This document shows, piece after piece, positions 14,821-23,198 of a stretch of 33,872 nt of DNA. The notes under the pieces are model-generated. The model was given only the letters and a program-made list of their open reading frames with translations, did no database searches and was not told the origin of the DNA. The translations under genes were made by a program, and so were the position numbers. The stretch covers positions 1 to 33,872 of the forward strand of contig JAFBAL010000008.1 in the NCBI GenBank assembly GCA_019247845.1, given 5' to 3'. This DNA comes from Alphaproteobacteria bacterium. Lineage in GTDB: Bacteria; Pseudomonadota; Alphaproteobacteria; Micropepsales; Micropepsaceae. Numbering within the stretch: position 1 is the stretch's first letter; each line of letters starts with the position of its first letter.

Positions 14821-16650
14821 ATGAGTTCCGTGATCGCTGAGGGGCTGTCCGCAAAGACCGCGCGGCGCCCGGGTATGAAGCCTACCGATACGACCGATCC
14901 CAACTACTTCCACAAGGTGGTCGACTGCCAATGGGCCTGCCCGGCGCATACGCCGGTGCCCGAATACATCCGCCTCATCGCGGCGGGGCGGTATTCCGAC
15001 GCCTACATGATCAACTGGAAGTCCAACGTGTTCCCGGGCGTGCTCGGGCGCACCTGCGACCGTCCCTGCGAGCCGGCCTGCCGGCGCGGACGCGTCGAGG
15101 AGCAGCCGGTCGCGATCTGCCGCCTGAAGCGCGTCGCCGCCGACTCGAAGGACGACATCCGCGACCGGCTGCCGAAGCCGTCGCGTGAGAAGAACGGCAA
15201 GCGCGTCGCGCTGATCGGCGCAGGCCCGGCTTCGCTGACCGTGGCGCGCGATCTTCTGCCGCTCGGCTATCACGTCACGATCTACGACCAGGATCCGTTC
15301 GCGGGCGGCATGATGCGCACGCAGATCCCGAAGTTCCGCCTGCCCGAAACCGTGCTGGACGAAGAGTGCGGCTATATCCTGGGGCTCGAGCCGGAGACGA
15401 AGTTCGGGAGCAAGATCACCAGCCTGAAGTCGGTGCTGGATCAGGACTACGATGCGATCTTCGTCGGCTGCGGCGCGCCGCGCGGGCGCGAGCTCGAGAT
15501 CCCGGGCCGCCAGGACGCCAAGGACAACATCCATATCGGCATCGACTGGCTGTCGTCGGTGTCGTTCGGCCATACGACCGCGATCGGCAAGCGCGTGATC
15601 GTGCTGGGCGGCGGCAACACAGCGATGGACTGCTGCCGTACCTCGCGGCGGCTGGGTGGCGAGGACGTCAAGGTCGTCGTGCGCTCCGGCTTCGAGGAGA
15701 TGAAGGCCTCGCCCTGGGAGAAGGACGACGCGATGTCGGAAGGCATCCCGATCCTGAACTTCCTGGTGCCGAAGGAATTCACGCACAAGGACGGCAAGCT
15801 CACCGGCGTGCTGTTCGAGAAGGTCAAGGCCGAGCGCGACGCCAAGGGCCGCCGCAACCTGGTGCCGACCGGCGAGCCGGACCAGCACATCGAATGCGAC
15901 GATGTGCTCGTCGCGGTCGGCCAGGAGAACGCCTTCCCCTGGATCGAGCGCGACATCGGGCTGGACTTCGACAAATGGGACATGCCGGTCGTCGATTCCG
16001 TCACCTTCCAGTCGACCAACCCGAAGGTCTTCTTCGGCGGCGACGCGGCCTTCGGGCCGAAGAACATCATCTGGGCCGTGGCGCACGGCCATGCGGCGGC
16101 GGTGTCCATCGACCTGATGTGCAACGGCCACGACGTGAAGGTACGGCCCGCCGATCCCAACACGCTGGCCAGCCAGAAGATGGGCATCCACGAATGGTCC
16201 TATGACAACGACGTGTCGCTGGACCTGCGCTTCAAGGTTCCGCACGCGCCGAGCGAGCTCACCTTGCGCGACGTGAACATGGAAGTGGAGCTCGGCTTCA
16301 CCAAGGAGCTGGGCTTCAAGGAGGCGCAGCGCTGCCTGAACTGCGACGTCGAGACGGTGTTCGAGAAGAACCTCTGCATCGAATGCGACGCCTGCGTCGA
16401 CATCTGCCCCGTGGACTGCATCACCTTCACGCCGAACGATCCGGAAGACGAGCTGCGCACGCATCTCACGGCGACGGCGACCAACAAGACCCAGGACCTC
16501 TACGTCTCGGATTACCTGAAGACCGGGCGCGTGATGGTGAAGGACGAGGACGTCTGCCTGCATTGCGGGCTGTGCGCCGAGCGCTGCCCGACCGGCGCCT
16601 GGGACATGCAGAAATTCTATCTGGAGACGGCGCAGGCCTGCGGACGATGA
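14821..16650 (+). CDS. GltD-like FAD/NAD(P) oxidoreductase with [4Fe-4S] domains
   Basis: The 609-residue protein resembles the glutamate synthase small subunit and related electron-transfer flavoproteins. An N-terminal iron-sulfur domain carries Cys36, 40, 79, 83, 87 and 100. FAD binding is at GAGPAS (133-138), NAD(P) binding at VLGGGNTAMD (261-270), and a second FAD contact at FFGGDAAFGP (404-413). A C-terminal ferredoxin-like domain holds CIECDACVDICPVDC (Cys519, 522, 525, 529, 533) and CLHCGLCAERCP (Cys579, 582, 585, 589). It overlaps the next gene by four bases (ATGA). No GltB is present, so its likely partner is the following 2-oxoacid oxidoreductase, to link ferredoxin-level electrons with NAD(P). 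No promoter was identified in the preceding 120 bases. Confidence 0.9.
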   Translation: MSSVIAEGLSAKTARRPGMKPTDTTDPNYFHKVVDCQWACPAHTPVPEYIRLIAAGRYSDAYMINWKSNVFPGVLGRTCDRPCEPACRRGRVEEQPVAICRLKRVAADSKDDIRDRLPKPSREKNGKRVALIGAGPASLTVARDLLPLGYHVTIYDQDPFAGGMMRTQIPKFRLPETVLDEECGYILGLEPETKFGSKITSLKSVLDQDYDAIFVGCGAPRGRELEIPGRQDAKDNIHIGIDWLSSVSFGHTTAIGKRVIVLGGGNTAMDCCRTSRRLGGEDVKVVVRSGFEEMKASPWEKDDAMSEGIPILNFLVPKEFTHKDGKLTGVLFEKVKAERDAKGRRNLVPTGEPDQHIECDDVLVAVGQENAFPWIERDIGLDFDKWDMPVVDSVTFQSTNPKVFFGGDAAFGPKNIIWAVAHGHAAAVSIDLMCNGHDVKVRPADPNTLASQKMGIHEWSYDNDVSLDLRFKVPHAPSELTLRDVNMEVELGFTKELGFKEAQRCLNCDVETVFEKNLCIECDACVDICPVDCITFTPNDPEDELRTHLTATATNKTQDLYVSDYLKTGRVMVKDEDVCLHCGLCAERCPTGAWDMQKFYLETAQACGR

Positions 16651-18476
16651 ACAAGATCACCTCGACCAACGACTTCGTCGTCAAGTTCGCCAACGTCAAC
16701 GGCTCGGGCTCGGCATCGGCCAACGAGCTTTTCGCCCGCGCGGTGATGCGCATGGGCGTGCCGGTCGCGACCCGCAACATCTTCCCGTCGAACATCCAGG
16801 GCCTGCCGACCTGGTACGAGGTGCGCGTGTCGGGCGAAGGCTGGCTGGGGCGGCGCGGCGGCGTCGACATCGCCGTGCTCATGAACCCGCAGACCTGGAA
16901 CAAGGACGTCGCCGAGATCGAGAGCGGCGGCTACATGCTCTACGACGCGACCAAGCCGCTGACGGGCCAGAAGCTGCGCAGCGACGTGACCGTGCTGGGC
17001 GTGCCCTTCACCGCGCTGGCCAATTCGATGGAAGGCACCATCCCGCGCGAGCGCCAGCTGCTCAAGAACATCGTCTATGTCGGCGCGCTGGCCTCGCTCT
17101 TCGGCCTCGACCTCAAGGCCATCGACGAGCTTCTGGTCAAGCAGTTCAAGGGCAAGACCAAGCTCATCAACATGAACGGCACGGCGCTCAGGCTCGGCCA
17201 CGACTATGCCGAGAAGAACCTCAAAGGCGCCTGCGGACTCAAGGTCACGCATTCCGACAAGGTCGGCGACAAGATCTTCCTGCAGGGCAATGACGCGGCG
17301 GGGCTGGGCGCGGTCTATGGCGGCGCCACGGTCTGCGCCTGGTATCCGATCACGCCCTCGACCTCGCTGGCCGAAGCCTTCACCGCGCATTGCAAGAAGT
17401 TCCGCGTCGACAAGGTGACGGGCCAGAACAGGTTCGCCATCGTCCAGGCCGAGGACGAGATCGCGGCCATCGGCATGGTGCTGGGCGCCGGCTGGAACGG
17501 CGCGCGCAGCTTCACCGCGACTTCGGGGCCGGGCATCTCGCTGATGCAGGAGTTCTTCGGCTTCGCGTATTATGCCGAGATCCCGGCGGTGGTCTTCGAC
17601 ATCCAGCGCGGCGGACCCTCGACCGGCATGCCGACGCGCACGCAGCAGTCCGACCTGCTGCTCGCCGCCTATGCCAGCCACGGCGACACCAAGCACGTGA
17701 TGATCTTCCCCGAAGACCCGCGCGAGAGCTTCGAGTTCGCGGCGCTGGCCTTCGACCTCGCCGAGCGGATGCAGACACCGATCTTCTCGATGATGGATCT
17801 CGACATCGGCATGAACGACTGGCTGTGCGAGCCGCTTCAGTGGGACGACGGCCGCAGCTACGACCGCGGCAAGGTCATCTCGGCCGAGGAGCTCGAGGCC
17901 GGAAAGTCCTTCGCGCGCTATCTCGACGTCGACGGCGACGCGGTCCCCTATCGCACGCTCCCCGGCACGCATGCGACCAAGGGCGCCTATTTCACCCGCG
18001 GTTCGTCGCACAACGCCTATGCGGCCTATAGCGAAGAGGGCAAGGACTATACCGAGGTGATGCAGCGCCTGCTGCGCAAGTTCGAGACCGCCAAGACTCT
18101 GGTCCCCGCGCCGGTCGTGCGCAGGGCCAAGGAGAAGGCGAAATACGGCGTCATCTATTACGGCTCGACCTCGGTCGCGATGGACGAGGCCTTCGCCAGC
18201 CTGTCCAACGAGGGCCTGCACCTCGACACCATGCGCATCCGCGCTTTTCCTTTTTCCGATGCCGTCGTCGATTTCATCAATTCGCACGAGCAGGTGTTCC
18301 TGATCGAGCAGAACCGCGACGCGCAGATGATGAAGCTGATCGTCAACGAATGCGCCATCGATCCGGCGCGGTTCATCTCCATCCTGCACTACGACGGAAC
18401 CCCGATCACCGCGCGTTTCATCCACGGCGCCATCGCCGAGCGGCTGAGCGTCACGCGGAAAGAGGCGGCGGAATGA
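16647..18476 (+). CDS. 2-oxoacid:acceptor oxidoreductase, fused gamma-alpha subunit
   Basis: The 609-residue subunit joins the gamma domain (about residues 12-190, with NVNGSGSASANELFARA near residue 20) to the alpha pyrimidine-binding domain that starts near YPITPSTS (233-240). SGPGISLMQEFFGFAYYAEIP and RGGPSTGMPTRTQQSDL are strong family marks. Such fused KorA-type subunits work with a beta subunit and thiamine pyrophosphate to decarboxylate pyruvate, 2-oxoglutarate or another 2-oxoacid to its acyl-CoA. The ATG at 16647 overlaps the flavoprotein stop. The beta gene follows after a 154-base gap that contains a palindromic repeat. The 2-oxoacid used cannot be fixed from sequence. Confidence 0.92.
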   Translation: MNKITSTNDFVVKFANVNGSGSASANELFARAVMRMGVPVATRNIFPSNIQGLPTWYEVRVSGEGWLGRRGGVDIAVLMNPQTWNKDVAEIESGGYMLYDATKPLTGQKLRSDVTVLGVPFTALANSMEGTIPRERQLLKNIVYVGALASLFGLDLKAIDELLVKQFKGKTKLINMNGTALRLGHDYAEKNLKGACGLKVTHSDKVGDKIFLQGNDAAGLGAVYGGATVCAWYPITPSTSLAEAFTAHCKKFRVDKVTGQNRFAIVQAEDEIAAIGMVLGAGWNGARSFTATSGPGISLMQEFFGFAYYAEIPAVVFDIQRGGPSTGMPTRTQQSDLLLAAYASHGDTKHVMIFPEDPRESFEFAALAFDLAERMQTPIFSMMDLDIGMNDWLCEPLQWDDGRSYDRGKVISAEELEAGKSFARYLDVDGDAVPYRTLPGTHATKGAYFTRGSSHNAYAAYSEEGKDYTEVMQRLLRKFETAKTLVPAPVVRRAKEKAKYGVIYYGSTSVAMDEAFASLSNEGLHLDTMRIRAFPFSDAVVDFINSHEQVFLIEQNRDAQMMKLIVNECAIDPARFISILHYDGTPITARFIHGAIAERLSVTRKEAAE

Positions 18477-18485
18477 GATCGTCGA

Positions 18486-18611
18486 TGTCATGGCCCGCGA
18501 ATGCGGGCCACCCAGGTGACGCCGACGCGAATACGCAAGATGTGCCGCGCGCCATCCTTGAAAGCTCGAGACGACCCCAGCTGGATGGCCCGCATTCGCG
18601 GGCCACGACAA
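18486..18611. repeat. Inverted pair of REP-like palindromes between the alpha and beta genes
   Basis: The palindrome TGGCCCGCGAATGCGGGCCA (18491-18510) and its inverted relative TGGCCCGCATTCGCGGGCCA (18586-18605) sit head to head, each with a CCCAGGTG or CCAGCTGG-like flank. The related pair at 33609-33725 makes a family. Such REP/BIME-type elements are common between alphaproteobacterial genes. Here it interrupts an operon and may form a stable hairpin in the mRNA, perhaps changing the ratio of alpha to beta subunit. Confidence 0.88.
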
Positions 18612-18630
18612 GCGGGGCTGGAAGCAGATC

Positions 18631-19686
18631 ATGACCTATATCGCCAAGCCCAAGCTGCATCATCCAGGCCTGCCCAAGAACGCGCTGGGCTTCACCCATC
18701 GCGACTATGAGGGGCGCATCTCGACGCTCTGCGCCGGCTGCGGCCACGACTCGATCAGCGCCGCCCTGATCCAGGCCTGCTTCGAGCTCGACCTCGAGCC
18801 GCATCGCGTCGCCAAGCTGTCGGGCATCGGCTGCTCGTCCAAGACGCCGGACTACTTCCTCGGCCAGAGCCACGGCTTCAATTCCGTGCACGGCCGCATG
18901 CCGAGCGTGCTGACCGGCGCCAACCTCGCCAACCGCGACCTGATATATCTGGGCGTCTCGGGCGACGGCGACAGCGCCTCGATCGGGCTCGGCCAGTTCG
19001 CCCATTGCGTGCGCCGCGGCGTGAACATGCTCTATATCTGCGAGAACAACGGCGTCTATGGCCTGACCAAGGGCCAGTTCTCGGCCACCGCCGACAAGGG
19101 CTCGAAGTCCAAGGCCGGCGGCACCAATGCGGACTCGGCCATCGACCTGGTGAGCCTGGCCCTGGTGCTCGGCGCCACCTTCGTCGCGCGCAGCTTCTCG
19201 GGCGACAAGCATCAGCTGGTGCCGCTGATCAAGGCGGGGCTGGCGCATCAGGGCGCCGCGGTGCTCGACGTCATCAGCCCCTGCGTCCAGTTCAACAACC
19301 ACGCCGGCTCCACCAAGAGCTTCGATTACGTCCGCGAGCACAACGAGGCGATGAACCGCATCGACGTGATCCCGGCGCGCGAAGAGATCAAGGTCGATTT
19401 CGAGCCCGGCACGACCGAGGTGGTGCGCCAGCACGACGGCTCGTATCTGAAGCTCGCCAAGCTGCACAGGGATTACGACCCGACCGACCGCGCCGCCGCG
19501 ATGGCGCATCTGCAGGCGCGCCAGGCGGCGGGCGAGGTGGTCACGGGGCTTCTCTATGTCGATCCCGAGCCCGAGGACCTGCACACGCATCTGGGCACCG
19601 TCACCACGCCGCTGAACCGGATGGGCGAGAAAGAGCTCTGCCCCGGCGCCGCGGCGCTGGCCGAGGTGAACGCGGGCTATCGGTAA
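18631..19686 (+). CDS. 2-oxoacid:ferredoxin oxidoreductase, beta subunit
   Basis: The 351-residue beta subunit binds thiamine pyrophosphate and an iron-sulfur cluster. It has CAGCGHD (Cys34 and Cys37), GIGCSSKTPDYF (Cys68), the thiamine motif GDGDSASIGLGQF (from residue 111) ending with ENNGVYGLTKGQFSAT, and a later conserved CVQFNN region. With the upstream gamma-alpha subunit it forms the catalytic pair, and the first gene supplies the electron exit. The ATG at 18631 follows GGAAG, right after the palindromic repeat. The downstream dehydrogenase gene is 27 bases away. Confidence 0.92.
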   Translation: MTYIAKPKLHHPGLPKNALGFTHRDYEGRISTLCAGCGHDSISAALIQACFELDLEPHRVAKLSGIGCSSKTPDYFLGQSHGFNSVHGRMPSVLTGANLANRDLIYLGVSGDGDSASIGLGQFAHCVRRGVNMLYICENNGVYGLTKGQFSATADKGSKSKAGGTNADSAIDLVSLALVLGATFVARSFSGDKHQLVPLIKAGLAHQGAAVLDVISPCVQFNNHAGSTKSFDYVREHNEAMNRIDVIPAREEIKVDFEPGTTEVVRQHDGSYLKLAKLHRDYDPTDRAAAMAHLQARQAAGEVVTGLLYVDPEPEDLHTHLGTVTTPLNRMGEKELCPGAAALAEVNAGYR

Positions 19687-19713
19687 CCGCCAGCTGCTGT
19701 AAAGTTCGAGCCC

Positions 19714-20514
19714 ATGACCGTTTCCTCTCTCTTCTCCCTCCAAGGCAAGACTGCGCTCGTCACCGGCGGCTCGCGCGGCATCGGACTGATGATCGCGCGC
19801 GGCTTCGTGGAGGCGGGCGTCAAGACCTATATCTCCTCGCGCGACGCGCGCGCCTGTGCCGAGGCCGAGGCGGAGCTGAACAAGACCGGCACCTGCATCG
19901 CGCTGCCGCACGACCTCGGCCGCACCGACGAGGTGAAAGCGCTGGCCGCCGACGTCGCCGCGCGCGAGCAGAAGCTCGACATCCTGATCAACAATGCCGG
20001 CGCCGCCTGGGCCGAGCCCATCGACCAGTATTCCGAGAAGGGCTGGGACAAGCTGATGGCGGTGAACCTGAAGGCCGTCTTCCTCCTGACCCAGGCGCTG
20101 TTGCCGCTGTTGCGCAAGGCCGCGACTGCGGACGATCTGGCGCGCGTCGTCAACATCGGCTCCATCGACGGCATCCTGCAGCCGCATATCGAGACCTATG
20201 CCTATTCGGCGAGCAAGGCCGCGGTGCATCACCTGACGCGCAACCTCGCCAAGCATCTCGCCAAGGACGACATCAACGTCAACGCCATCGCGCCGGGCCC
20301 GTTCGAGACCAAGATGCTGGCGCCCGTCCTCGCCGCGGGACGCGCGCAGATGGAAGCGTCGGTGCCGCGGGGGCGCATCGGCCGCGACGACGACATGATC
20401 GGGGCGGCGATCTTCTATTGCTCGCGCGCCAGCGCCTATGTGACCGGCACGGTGCTGCCCGTCGACGGCGGCATCGCCGCGGCCGCCTATACCCAGATGG
20501 AATTCAGCCTGTGA
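19714..20514 (+). CDS. Short-chain dehydrogenase/reductase (SDR)
   Basis: The 266-residue classical SDR has the cofactor motif TGGSRGIG (residues 17-24), a DILINNAG strand, a catalytic Ser in NIGSIDGI, YSASK (Tyr164, Lys168), and the NAIAPGPFETKM segment. It should oxidise or reduce a hydroxyl/keto group with NAD(P)(H). The acidic/basic residue that would settle NAD versus NADP is not clear to me (SSRDA after the second strand favours NADP). It follows the oxidoreductase beta gene closely and overlaps the oxygenase gene by four bases, so the two are probably made together and may act in one pathway. Confidence 0.9.
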   Translation: MTVSSLFSLQGKTALVTGGSRGIGLMIARGFVEAGVKTYISSRDARACAEAEAELNKTGTCIALPHDLGRTDEVKALAADVAAREQKLDILINNAGAAWAEPIDQYSEKGWDKLMAVNLKAVFLLTQALLPLLRKAATADDLARVVNIGSIDGILQPHIETYAYSASKAAVHHLTRNLAKHLAKDDINVNAIAPGPFETKMLAPVLAAGRAQMEASVPRGRIGRDDDMIGAAIFYCSRASAYVTGTVLPVDGGIAAAAYTQMEFSL

Positions 20515-21146
20515 CGCTTCCCATCGACGTCGAGGCCGTGCGCCGCGCCGCGGTCGTGAACGAGCCCTTCCCCCATCTGATGGTGCCGGGCTTCGTGCGT
20601 CCCGAAGCCATCGATGCGATCGAGCGCGACTTTCCCGCCGTGGCGCATGCCGGAAGCTTCCCGCTGCCGACGCTCAACTACGGTCCCAGGTTCCAGGATT
20701 TCATGGACGCGATCCGCGGGCCGGAATTCACCGAAGCGGTCGCGGACAAATTCGGCATCGACCTGTCCCGTCGCCCGACCATGGTCACCGTGCGCGGCCA
20801 GTCGAGCGCGCGCGACGGCCAGATCCATACCGACAGCGTGACCAAGCTCGTCACCGTGCTGATCTACATGAACGGCAAATGGGAGAGCCCGAAGGGACGC
20901 CTGCGCCTGCTGCGCTCGGCGACCGACCTGAACGACGTCGTCGCCGAGGTGCCGCCCGACGAAGGCACGCTGGTGGTCTTCAGGAACCAGCCCAACGCCT
21001 GGCACGGCTTCGAGGCCTTCGAAGGCCCGCGCAAGGTGATCCAGCTCAACTGGGTGACCAACGGCCGCGTCGTGTGGTGGGAGCAGACGCGCCACAAGAT
21101 CAGCGCGTTCTTCAAGGGCAAGCACCAGGCGCCGGCGCGGATGTGA
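20511..21146 (+). CDS. 2-oxoglutarate/Fe(II)-dependent oxygenase
   Basis: This 211-residue protein is read as a 2OG-Fe(II) dioxygenase: the iron triad is H106-x-D108 (HTDSVTK) and H165 (NAWHGF), and an Arg in GPRKVIQLNW (about residue 175) would bind 2-oxoglutarate. VTVLIYMN and LVVFRNQPNAWHG are typical jelly-roll strands. The start is a GTG at 20511 that overlaps the SDR stop (GTGA); this gives the expected N-terminus, FPHLMVPGFV. It would hydroxylate an unknown small molecule or residue. Coupling to an SDR suggests hydroxylation then oxidation of the product, an inference only. Confidence 0.84.
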   Translation: MTLPIDVEAVRRAAVVNEPFPHLMVPGFVRPEAIDAIERDFPAVAHAGSFPLPTLNYGPRFQDFMDAIRGPEFTEAVADKFGIDLSRRPTMVTVRGQSSARDGQIHTDSVTKLVTVLIYMNGKWESPKGRLRLLRSATDLNDVVAEVPPDEGTLVVFRNQPNAWHGFEAFEGPRKVIQLNWVTNGRVVWWEQTRHKISAFFKGKHQAPARM

Positions 21147-21177
21147 CGGCCGCCGCCCTATCTGCTAACCTCCCGGC

Positions 21178-21510
21178 ATGAAGCTGCTGCCCATCCTGCT
21201 GCTCGCGGGCCTCGCGACGCCCGCCCTCGCCGGCGCGCTCGGCGACCGGACATGCGCGGACGCCGAGGTCGCCGGCCGCATCGTCCATCAGGACTATAAA
21301 ACGCTTCCGTCGCCGCCCGGCTTCATCGGCACGGACGTGCTCCTGCTGATCGATTTCGACGTGCGTCGCGTGCGCTTCGGCTCGATCCACAAGGGGCGGC
21401 ACCGCATCAGGGCCATCGCGCCCGAATGGCTGAACGGCGACGGCGATGTCGCGCTCTACCTCCGCCGCGAGGGCAAGGACTGGTGGATCGCCGACTGCCG
21501 CGACCGCTAA
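21178..21510 (+). CDS. Small secreted protein, unknown function
   Basis: The 110-residue protein has a clear signal peptide (MKLLPILLLAGLATPALA/GA). The mature part contains two cysteines (in RTCADAE and ADCRDR) that may form a disulfide, and a basic patch in the middle (VRFGSIHKGRHRIRAIAPEW). No family is recognised. The ATG at 21178 is 32 bases after the oxygenase stop. Its TAA overlaps the epmA stop on the other strand. Envelope or periplasmic location is likely. Confidence 0.72.
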   Translation: MKLLPILLLAGLATPALAGALGDRTCADAEVAGRIVHQDYKTLPSPPGFIGTDVLLLIDFDVRRVRFGSIHKGRHRIRAIAPEWLNGDGDVALYLRREGKDWWIADCRDR

Positions 21511-22526
21511 GGCGCCGGCGTCCACAGCACGTCGTCGAGCGTGCGCGCGCCGGCCGCCAGCATGACCAGCCGGTCGAAGCCCATCGCCACGCCCGAGGCC
21601 TGCGGCATGTGCGACAGCGCGGCCAGGAAGTCCTCGTCGATCGGATAGCGCTCGCCATAGACGCGTTGCTTCTCGGCCATCTCGGCCTCGAAGCGCGCGC
21701 GCTGCTCGACCGGGTCGGTGAGCTCGCCGAAGCCGTTGGCGAGCTCGACGCCGCAGACATAGAGCTCGAAGCGCTCGGCGACGCGCGGGTCTCGCGCGCT
21801 GGCGCGCGCCAGCGCCGCCTCGCTGCGCGGATATTCGTAGAGCACCGTCGGCCGTCCCTCGCCCAGCTTCGGCTCGACGCGCGCCACCAGCACCTTGGAG
21901 AAGATGTCGGCCCAGTTGTCGTCGTCGGCGACCGCGATCCCCGCGCGCCGCGCTTTGGTCGCGAGCGCGTCGCGGTCGTCGAGGACGCCGAGCAGGTCGA
22001 TGCCGGCATGATGGGTGAAGGCATCGACGACGCTCAGCCACTGCGCCTCCGCGCGCGGATCGCAGGCGCGGTCGCGATAGCGGAACCCGGCCGCGCCGGT
22101 CGTGTCGGCGGCGAGCCGCACCAGCGCCAGGCAGTCCTCGATGACCGACCGGTAGTCCTCGTTCGCGCGATACCACTCCAGCATGGTGAACTCGGGCGCA
22201 TGCAGCGGCCCGCGCTCGCGGTTGCGGAACACGCGCGCGAAATCGAAGATCCGCGTCTCGCCCGCCGCGAGCAGCCGCTTGGCCGCGAATTCCGGCGAGG
22301 TATGGAGATAGAGCGGGCGGCCCGCGCCGCCGCCGGTCTCGATCGCCTGCGTCGCAAAGGCGTGCAGATGCGCCTCGTTGCCGGGCGAGACCACCAGCGC
22401 GCCGCATTCGACCTCGGTGAAGCCGCGCCCCTCGAACCAGTCGCGCGCGGCCTTTTTGATCCGCCCGCGAGCCAGAAGGGCCGGGCGGCGGTCGGCGTGG
22501 CGGTGGGGTTCCCACCAGGAACTCAT
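21507..22526 (-). CDS. epmA: EF-P lysyl-modifying enzyme EpmA (GenX/PoxA)
   Basis: EpmA is a lysyl-tRNA-synthetase-like enzyme that attaches lysine (in E. coli (R)-beta-lysine) to EF-P, not to tRNA. This 339-residue protein has the class II core: a short N-terminal region with no anticodon-binding domain, motif 2 (RVFRNRERG...APEFTMLEWYRA), and motif 3 (GVAMGFDRLVMLAAG). LYLHTSPEFAAKRLLAAG and GVELANGFGEL are also typical. It is divergent from efp, its target, across about 100 bases. The beta-lysine-forming EpmB is not in the window. Its stop overlaps that of the small secreted protein. Confidence 0.92.
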   Translation of the reverse strand: MSSWWEPHRHADRRPALLARGRIKKAARDWFEGRGFTEVECGALVVSPGNEAHLHAFATQAIETGGGAGRPLYLHTSPEFAAKRLLAAGETRIFDFARVFRNRERGPLHAPEFTMLEWYRANEDYRSVIEDCLALVRLAADTTGAAGFRYRDRACDPRAEAQWLSVVDAFTHHAGIDLLGVLDDRDALATKARRAGIAVADDDNWADIFSKVLVARVEPKLGEGRPTVLYEYPRSEAALARASARDPRVAERFELYVCGVELANGFGELTDPVEQRARFEAEMAEKQRVYGERYPIDEDFLAALSHMPQASGVAMGFDRLVMLAAGARTLDDVLWTPAP

Positions 22527-22531
22527 GACAC

Positions 22532-22560
22532 TTGGCCCTTTCTCACGCCCCTGCTATAGC
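22532..22560 (+). promoter_or_regulatory. Sigma-70-type promoter of efp
   Basis: TTGGCC (22532-22537) and TATAGC (22555-22560) are separated by 17 bases and point towards efp. The -10 box is reasonable; the -35 box is a partial match. The predicted start is near 22567. Confidence 0.55.
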
Positions 22561-22561
22561 C

Positions 22562-22597
22562 CCCGCCTTCGCCGTCCGGAAAGACGGCTTCGGCGGG
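22562..22597 (+). other. GC-rich hairpin in the efp leader
   Basis: CCCGCC (22562-22567) pairs with GGCGGG (22592-22597) and GCCGTC (22571-22576) with GACGGC (22583-22588), closed by a six-base loop and separated by a TTC/TTC internal loop. It lies at or just after the predicted transcription start, so it could stabilise the efp mRNA end. No U-tract follows, which argues against a terminator. Confidence 0.55.
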
Positions 22598-22628
22598 CAA
22601 GCCCCGTCCACCTGGAAAGAGGTACATC

Positions 22629-23198
22629 GTGGTTTCGGTCATTGCCAGCAACGTCCGCAAGGGCAACGTCATCGAGAAGGACGGCAAGCTCTATATCGTG
22701 CTGACGGCGGAGAACATCCATCCCGGCAAGGGCACGCCCGTGACCCAGCTCGAGATGCGCCGCATCTCGGACGGCACCAAGATCAACGAGCGCTACAAGA
22801 CCACCGACACGCTGGAAAAGGCGTTCATCGAATACCAGACCTACAACTATCTCTACCAGGACGGCGACCACTACGTCTTCATGCAGCCCGAGACCTTCGA
22901 GCAGATCCATGTCGGCCTCGACATACTGGGCGACATGGCGCCGTACCTGCAGGAGAACATGGAGGTGCGCCTGGCGCTGTTCAACAGCGTGCCGGTCTCG
23001 ATCGAGATCCCCGCGCGCGTGACGCTCGAGATCACCGAGACCGAGCCGGTGGTGAAGGGCCAGACGGCCTCGGGCTCGTTCAAGCCCGCGATGCTGTCGA
23101 ACGGCATCCGCACCATGGTGCCGACGCACATCACCGCCGGCACGCGCGTGGTGGTGCTGACCGAGGACGGGTCCTACGTCGAACGGGCGAAGGACTAG
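22629..23198 (+). CDS. efp: Translation elongation factor P
   Basis: EF-P helps ribosomes through polyproline stretches. The 189-residue length and all three domains are normal: KOW-like N-domain ([20 protein letters not shown]), the central OB domain ([21 protein letters not shown]), and the C-terminal OB domain ending in [19 protein letters not shown]. The modified residue is Lys34 in HPGKGTP, the site used by EpmA. The start is a GTG at 22629 after AAAGAGGT. The divergent epmA gene agrees with lysine-type modification, not rhamnosylation (which needs Arg). Confidence 0.97.
   Translation: MVSVIASNVRKGNVIEKDGKLYIVLTAENIHPGKGTPVTQLEMRRISDGTKINERYKTTDTLEKAFIEYQTYNYLYQDGDHYVFMQPETFEQIHVGLDILGDMAPYLQENMEVRLALFNSVPVSIEIPARVTLEITETEPVVKGQTASGSFKPAMLSNGIRTMVPTHITAGTRVVVLTEDGSYVERAKD

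Noticed and set aside
13534..16563. Leftward 1009-codon frame spanning the acyl-CoA dehydrogenase and the opposite strand of the flavoprotein gene
   Set aside because: Only the part from the ATG at 14700 is the real dehydrogenase; the rest is antisense to a well-supported gene.
22562..22597. The efp leader hairpin as an intrinsic terminator or riboswitch
   Set aside because: No U-tract follows and no known riboswitch consensus is visible; kept only as a hairpin.
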